This document shows, piece by piece, positions 5,520 through 7,001 of a DNA stretch of 7,001 nt; positions within the stretch are counted from its first letter, which is position 1; every line of letters starts with the position of its first letter. Below the pieces are notes generated by a model, which was given only the letters and a program-made list of their open reading frames with translations, ran no database searches and was not told where the DNA came from. Position numbers and translations under genes: made by a program. Origin of the DNA: a bacterium (GTDB taxonomy: Bacteria > Chlamydiota > Chlamydiia > Chlamydiales > Rhabdochlamydiaceae); the NCBI GenBank assembly GCA_021802305.1, contig JAKAAD010000050.1, forward strand, positions 1-7,001. The letters are read 5' to 3'.

Positions 5520-6297
5520 CAAATCCCTTTCCCAGAACTTTCTGCTCGACAAAAACATTGTACGCAAAATTGTCGCTGCAGCAGATGTTCAAAAAGGAGA
5601 GCTCGTTCTCGAAATAGGCCCAGGAAAAGGCGCCCTCACGGAAATTCTTCTCGAACAAGGAGCGCGCGTCAAAGCGATTGAAATCGATCAGCGTCTCATT
5701 CCCCATCTCGAGCGTATCCAAATGCACTATCCTCAACTGGAAATCGTTCACCGAGATATTTTAAAACTAACCTCAGAAGAGATCGCACAAGAGAAATGTA
5801 AAGTGGTTGCGAATCTTCCTTATCACATTACAACCCCCATTCTCACAAAGCTTCTCCCTTTCTACGCGCACATTTCCACGATGACCATGATGATTCAAAA
5901 GGAATACGCCGATCGACTATGTGCTAGCCCCAATGAACCTAACTACGGTAGCATCACGCTTTTTTGCCAATGTTATGGCAAAGTCTCTCCTTGCTTCTCT
6001 GTTTCACGCCACTGCTTTTCCCCCAAACCCCTTGTAACCTCCTCTGTCATTCACATCCAGCTACATAAACCGCCTCTTCCCGATGCAGAAATGCCTCTCT
6101 TTCACAATTTCGTTCGTGGAGGGTTTGGTAAACGAAGGAAAATGCTTTGTAATGCACTCTCGCATCTTTACTCTTCGGCTGTAGTACAACAAGCCCTCAA
6201 AGACCTCAACATCGATCCCAAAGCTAGAGCGGAAACGCTTTCTCTACAGCAATTTCTTGCTCTTTTTTCTCTTCTTCGAAATCCACCAGGTCCATAG
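5515..6297 (+). CDS. rsmA: 16S rRNA adenine-N6 dimethyltransferase (KsgA/RsmA), probable AUU start
   Basis: KsgA dimethylates two adjacent adenines in the 3' hairpin of 16S rRNA (A1518 and A1519 in E. coli) during late 30S assembly. Family motifs from the ATT: LSQNFLLDKN (5-14), the SAM loop EIGPGKGALTE (33-43), acidic EIDQR (56-60), HRDIL (79-83), catalytic NLPYHI (100-105), FSPKPLVTSSVIHI (168-181) and FGKRRKMLCNAL (204-215). The length of 260 residues is near normal. The first ATG in frame (5722, residue 70) would remove the SAM site. Upstream of QNFL there is no ATG, GTG or TTG, and a TAA at 5503-5505 closes the frame. ATT at 5515, with AAGAG six bases before it, is the best start; it overlaps the upstream TAA as ATTAA. 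Chlamydial homologues, as I recall them, carry about 20-30 more N-terminal residues, so a lesion or sequence error is the alternative. The 3' end overlaps the convergent carboxypeptidase. Confidence 0.88.
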   Translation: MNKSLSQNFLLDKNIVRKIVAAADVQKGELVLEIGPGKGALTEILLEQGARVKAIEIDQRLIPHLERIQMHYPQLEIVHRDILKLTSEEIAQEKCKVVANLPYHITTPILTKLLPFYAHISTMTMMIQKEYADRLCASPNEPNYGSITLFCQCYGKVSPCFSVSRHCFSPKPLVTSSVIHIQLHKPPLPDAEMPLFHNFVRGGFGKRRKMLCNALSHLYSSAVVQQALKDLNIDPKARAETLSLQQFLALFSLLRNPPGP

Positions 6298-7001
6298 AAG
6301 GAGTGTCATCCCTGTTGTACCTAACGTGAATGGTCCATTCCTTTGAATGCTTGCCTGCATAGCTAACATCGCGTCGTAGAGCCTCTTTCTAAAAGTACTC
6401 TTTACTTCATGCGCTGCAAAAAGAGGCGCGCTTGTCACCAATTGCGAAGTAGCATCAAAAACGCGTAACACACCCACACTATCTCCTTCCGCAATCGGGA
6501 GTCTCCACGCATCCCATTGAATCTCTGCATGAAGCTCTCTCTCTTCGGAAGGATAATAAGAAATGGAGAGGTCATCGCGAAGCGTTGCTTCTAACGCAAT
6601 CTTTCCACCAGGGACCTCCGTCCGAAACCAATCGAATCCTTGTGAATAGAGCCTGCGCACTATCTTCTTTTCCGAAAATGCAGCATCTAAAAGAGCACAT
6701 ACTTCTTTGTAATGCGACTCTTTATCACTTGCGCCCATTAAGACGGCTATTAAAGAACGATCCTCGTCTTGTGCCGAAACAACGATGTTATGCCCTGCTG
6801 CCTCTATATAACCTCTTTTTACCCCCGTTGCTTTGGGATAATAGAATGTACTGCCCGCTTTCAGAAGAGCATTATGGTTGATGAAATGGGATGCAGGATG
6901 GAATTGCGTCTTAGGGCGAATGCTACGCACAGTGCGCACGATCTCTCGAAAGAGAGGAATGTGCATCGCTCGTGCTGTAAGAATGGCGGTTTATGTAGCT
7001 G
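6244..7001 (-). pseudogene. PBP5-type D-Ala-D-Ala carboxypeptidase (DacF-like), C-terminal part, probably broken
   Basis: The family removes the terminal D-Ala from peptidoglycan stem peptides outside the cytoplasmic membrane. An ATG at 6966 would give 240 residues, but family-like sequence continues upstream in frame (TAILTARA before MHIPLFREIVRT) and meets a TAA at 6991-6993. The ATG is therefore internal and the gene seems interrupted. From that ATG, residues 1-90 are the end of the transpeptidase-like domain. The third active-site motif, normally KTG, reads KRG (50-52, in ATGVKRGYIEAAGHNIVVSA). Residues about 100-195 resemble the PBP5 C-terminal beta domain. A hydrophobic stretch (about 215-229) followed by KKRKKSKK is a membrane anchor. 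The SxxK and SxN motifs would lie beyond the right edge. Both the stop and the KRG suggest lost activity; a sequencing error could explain the stop but would not explain both. Confidence 0.6.

Noticed and set aside
5503..5538. A +1 frameshift at the SurA-like stop (CAT TAA C) producing a chaperone-KsgA fusion, in the manner of prfB
   Set aside because: The shift would work on paper, but fusing an exported chaperone to a cytoplasmic methyltransferase makes little sense, and the AAGAG/ATT arrangement explains the junction more simply.
5722..6297. ksgA starting at the first ATG (5722)
   Set aside because: It would lose residues 1-69, including QNFL, the SAM loop EIGPGKG and EIDQR, all intact in frame upstream.

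Overview
The gene content points to a member of the Chlamydiae, most likely one of the amoeba- or protist-associated environmental lineages. The KsgA-like protein carries the wording I associate with chlamydial KsgA (LSQNFLLD, NLPYHITTP, FSPKPLVTSSV). Lnt, an Fmu/RsmB-type methyltransferase, a SurA-like chaperone and a PBP5-type carboxypeptidase are standard chlamydial envelope and ribosome genes. Leucine-rich-repeat (LRR) proteins made of near-identical units are typical of the environmental chlamydiae. Genus-level placement is not possible from this window.

Layout, left to right. (1) 1-714, minus strand: the N-terminal 238 residues of an LRR protein that runs off the left edge; its 72-bp repeats alternate between two versions. 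(2) About 737-1058, plus strand: remnant of an insertion sequence carrying the 5' part of an IS630-type transposase. The remnant has no start codon, is frameshifted and is truncated against the 3' end of lnt. (3) 3146-1039, minus strand: a two-gene operon, doxX-like then lnt, with a 4-base stop/start overlap. (4) 3147-3300: divergent intergenic region with a perfect 20-bp palindrome that contains a TATAAT box and ends exactly at the next start codon. (5) 3301-6297, plus strand: a tightly coupled operon of an RsmB-family rRNA m5C methyltransferase, a secreted SurA-like chaperone and KsgA/RsmA, with both junctions overlapping. (6) 6244-7001, minus strand: the C-terminal part of a PBP5-type D-Ala-D-Ala carboxypeptidase, convergent with and overlapping ksgA by 54 bp. 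It is interrupted by an in-frame stop near the window edge and its third active-site motif reads KRG instead of KTG.

The working genes fall into two themes. One is envelope biogenesis: Lnt completes lipoprotein acylation, the SurA-like protein chaperones outer-membrane proteins, and the carboxypeptidase would trim peptidoglycan stems. The other is ribosome maturation, with two 16S-type rRNA methyltransferases flanking the chaperone in one operon. I found no RNA genes, no CRISPR array, and no multi-gene novel system. The most interesting signals are local: a palindrome/promoter with an apparently leaderless start, an AUU start codon for ksgA, a decaying carboxypeptidase, and a transposase hairpin that masks its own ribosome binding site.
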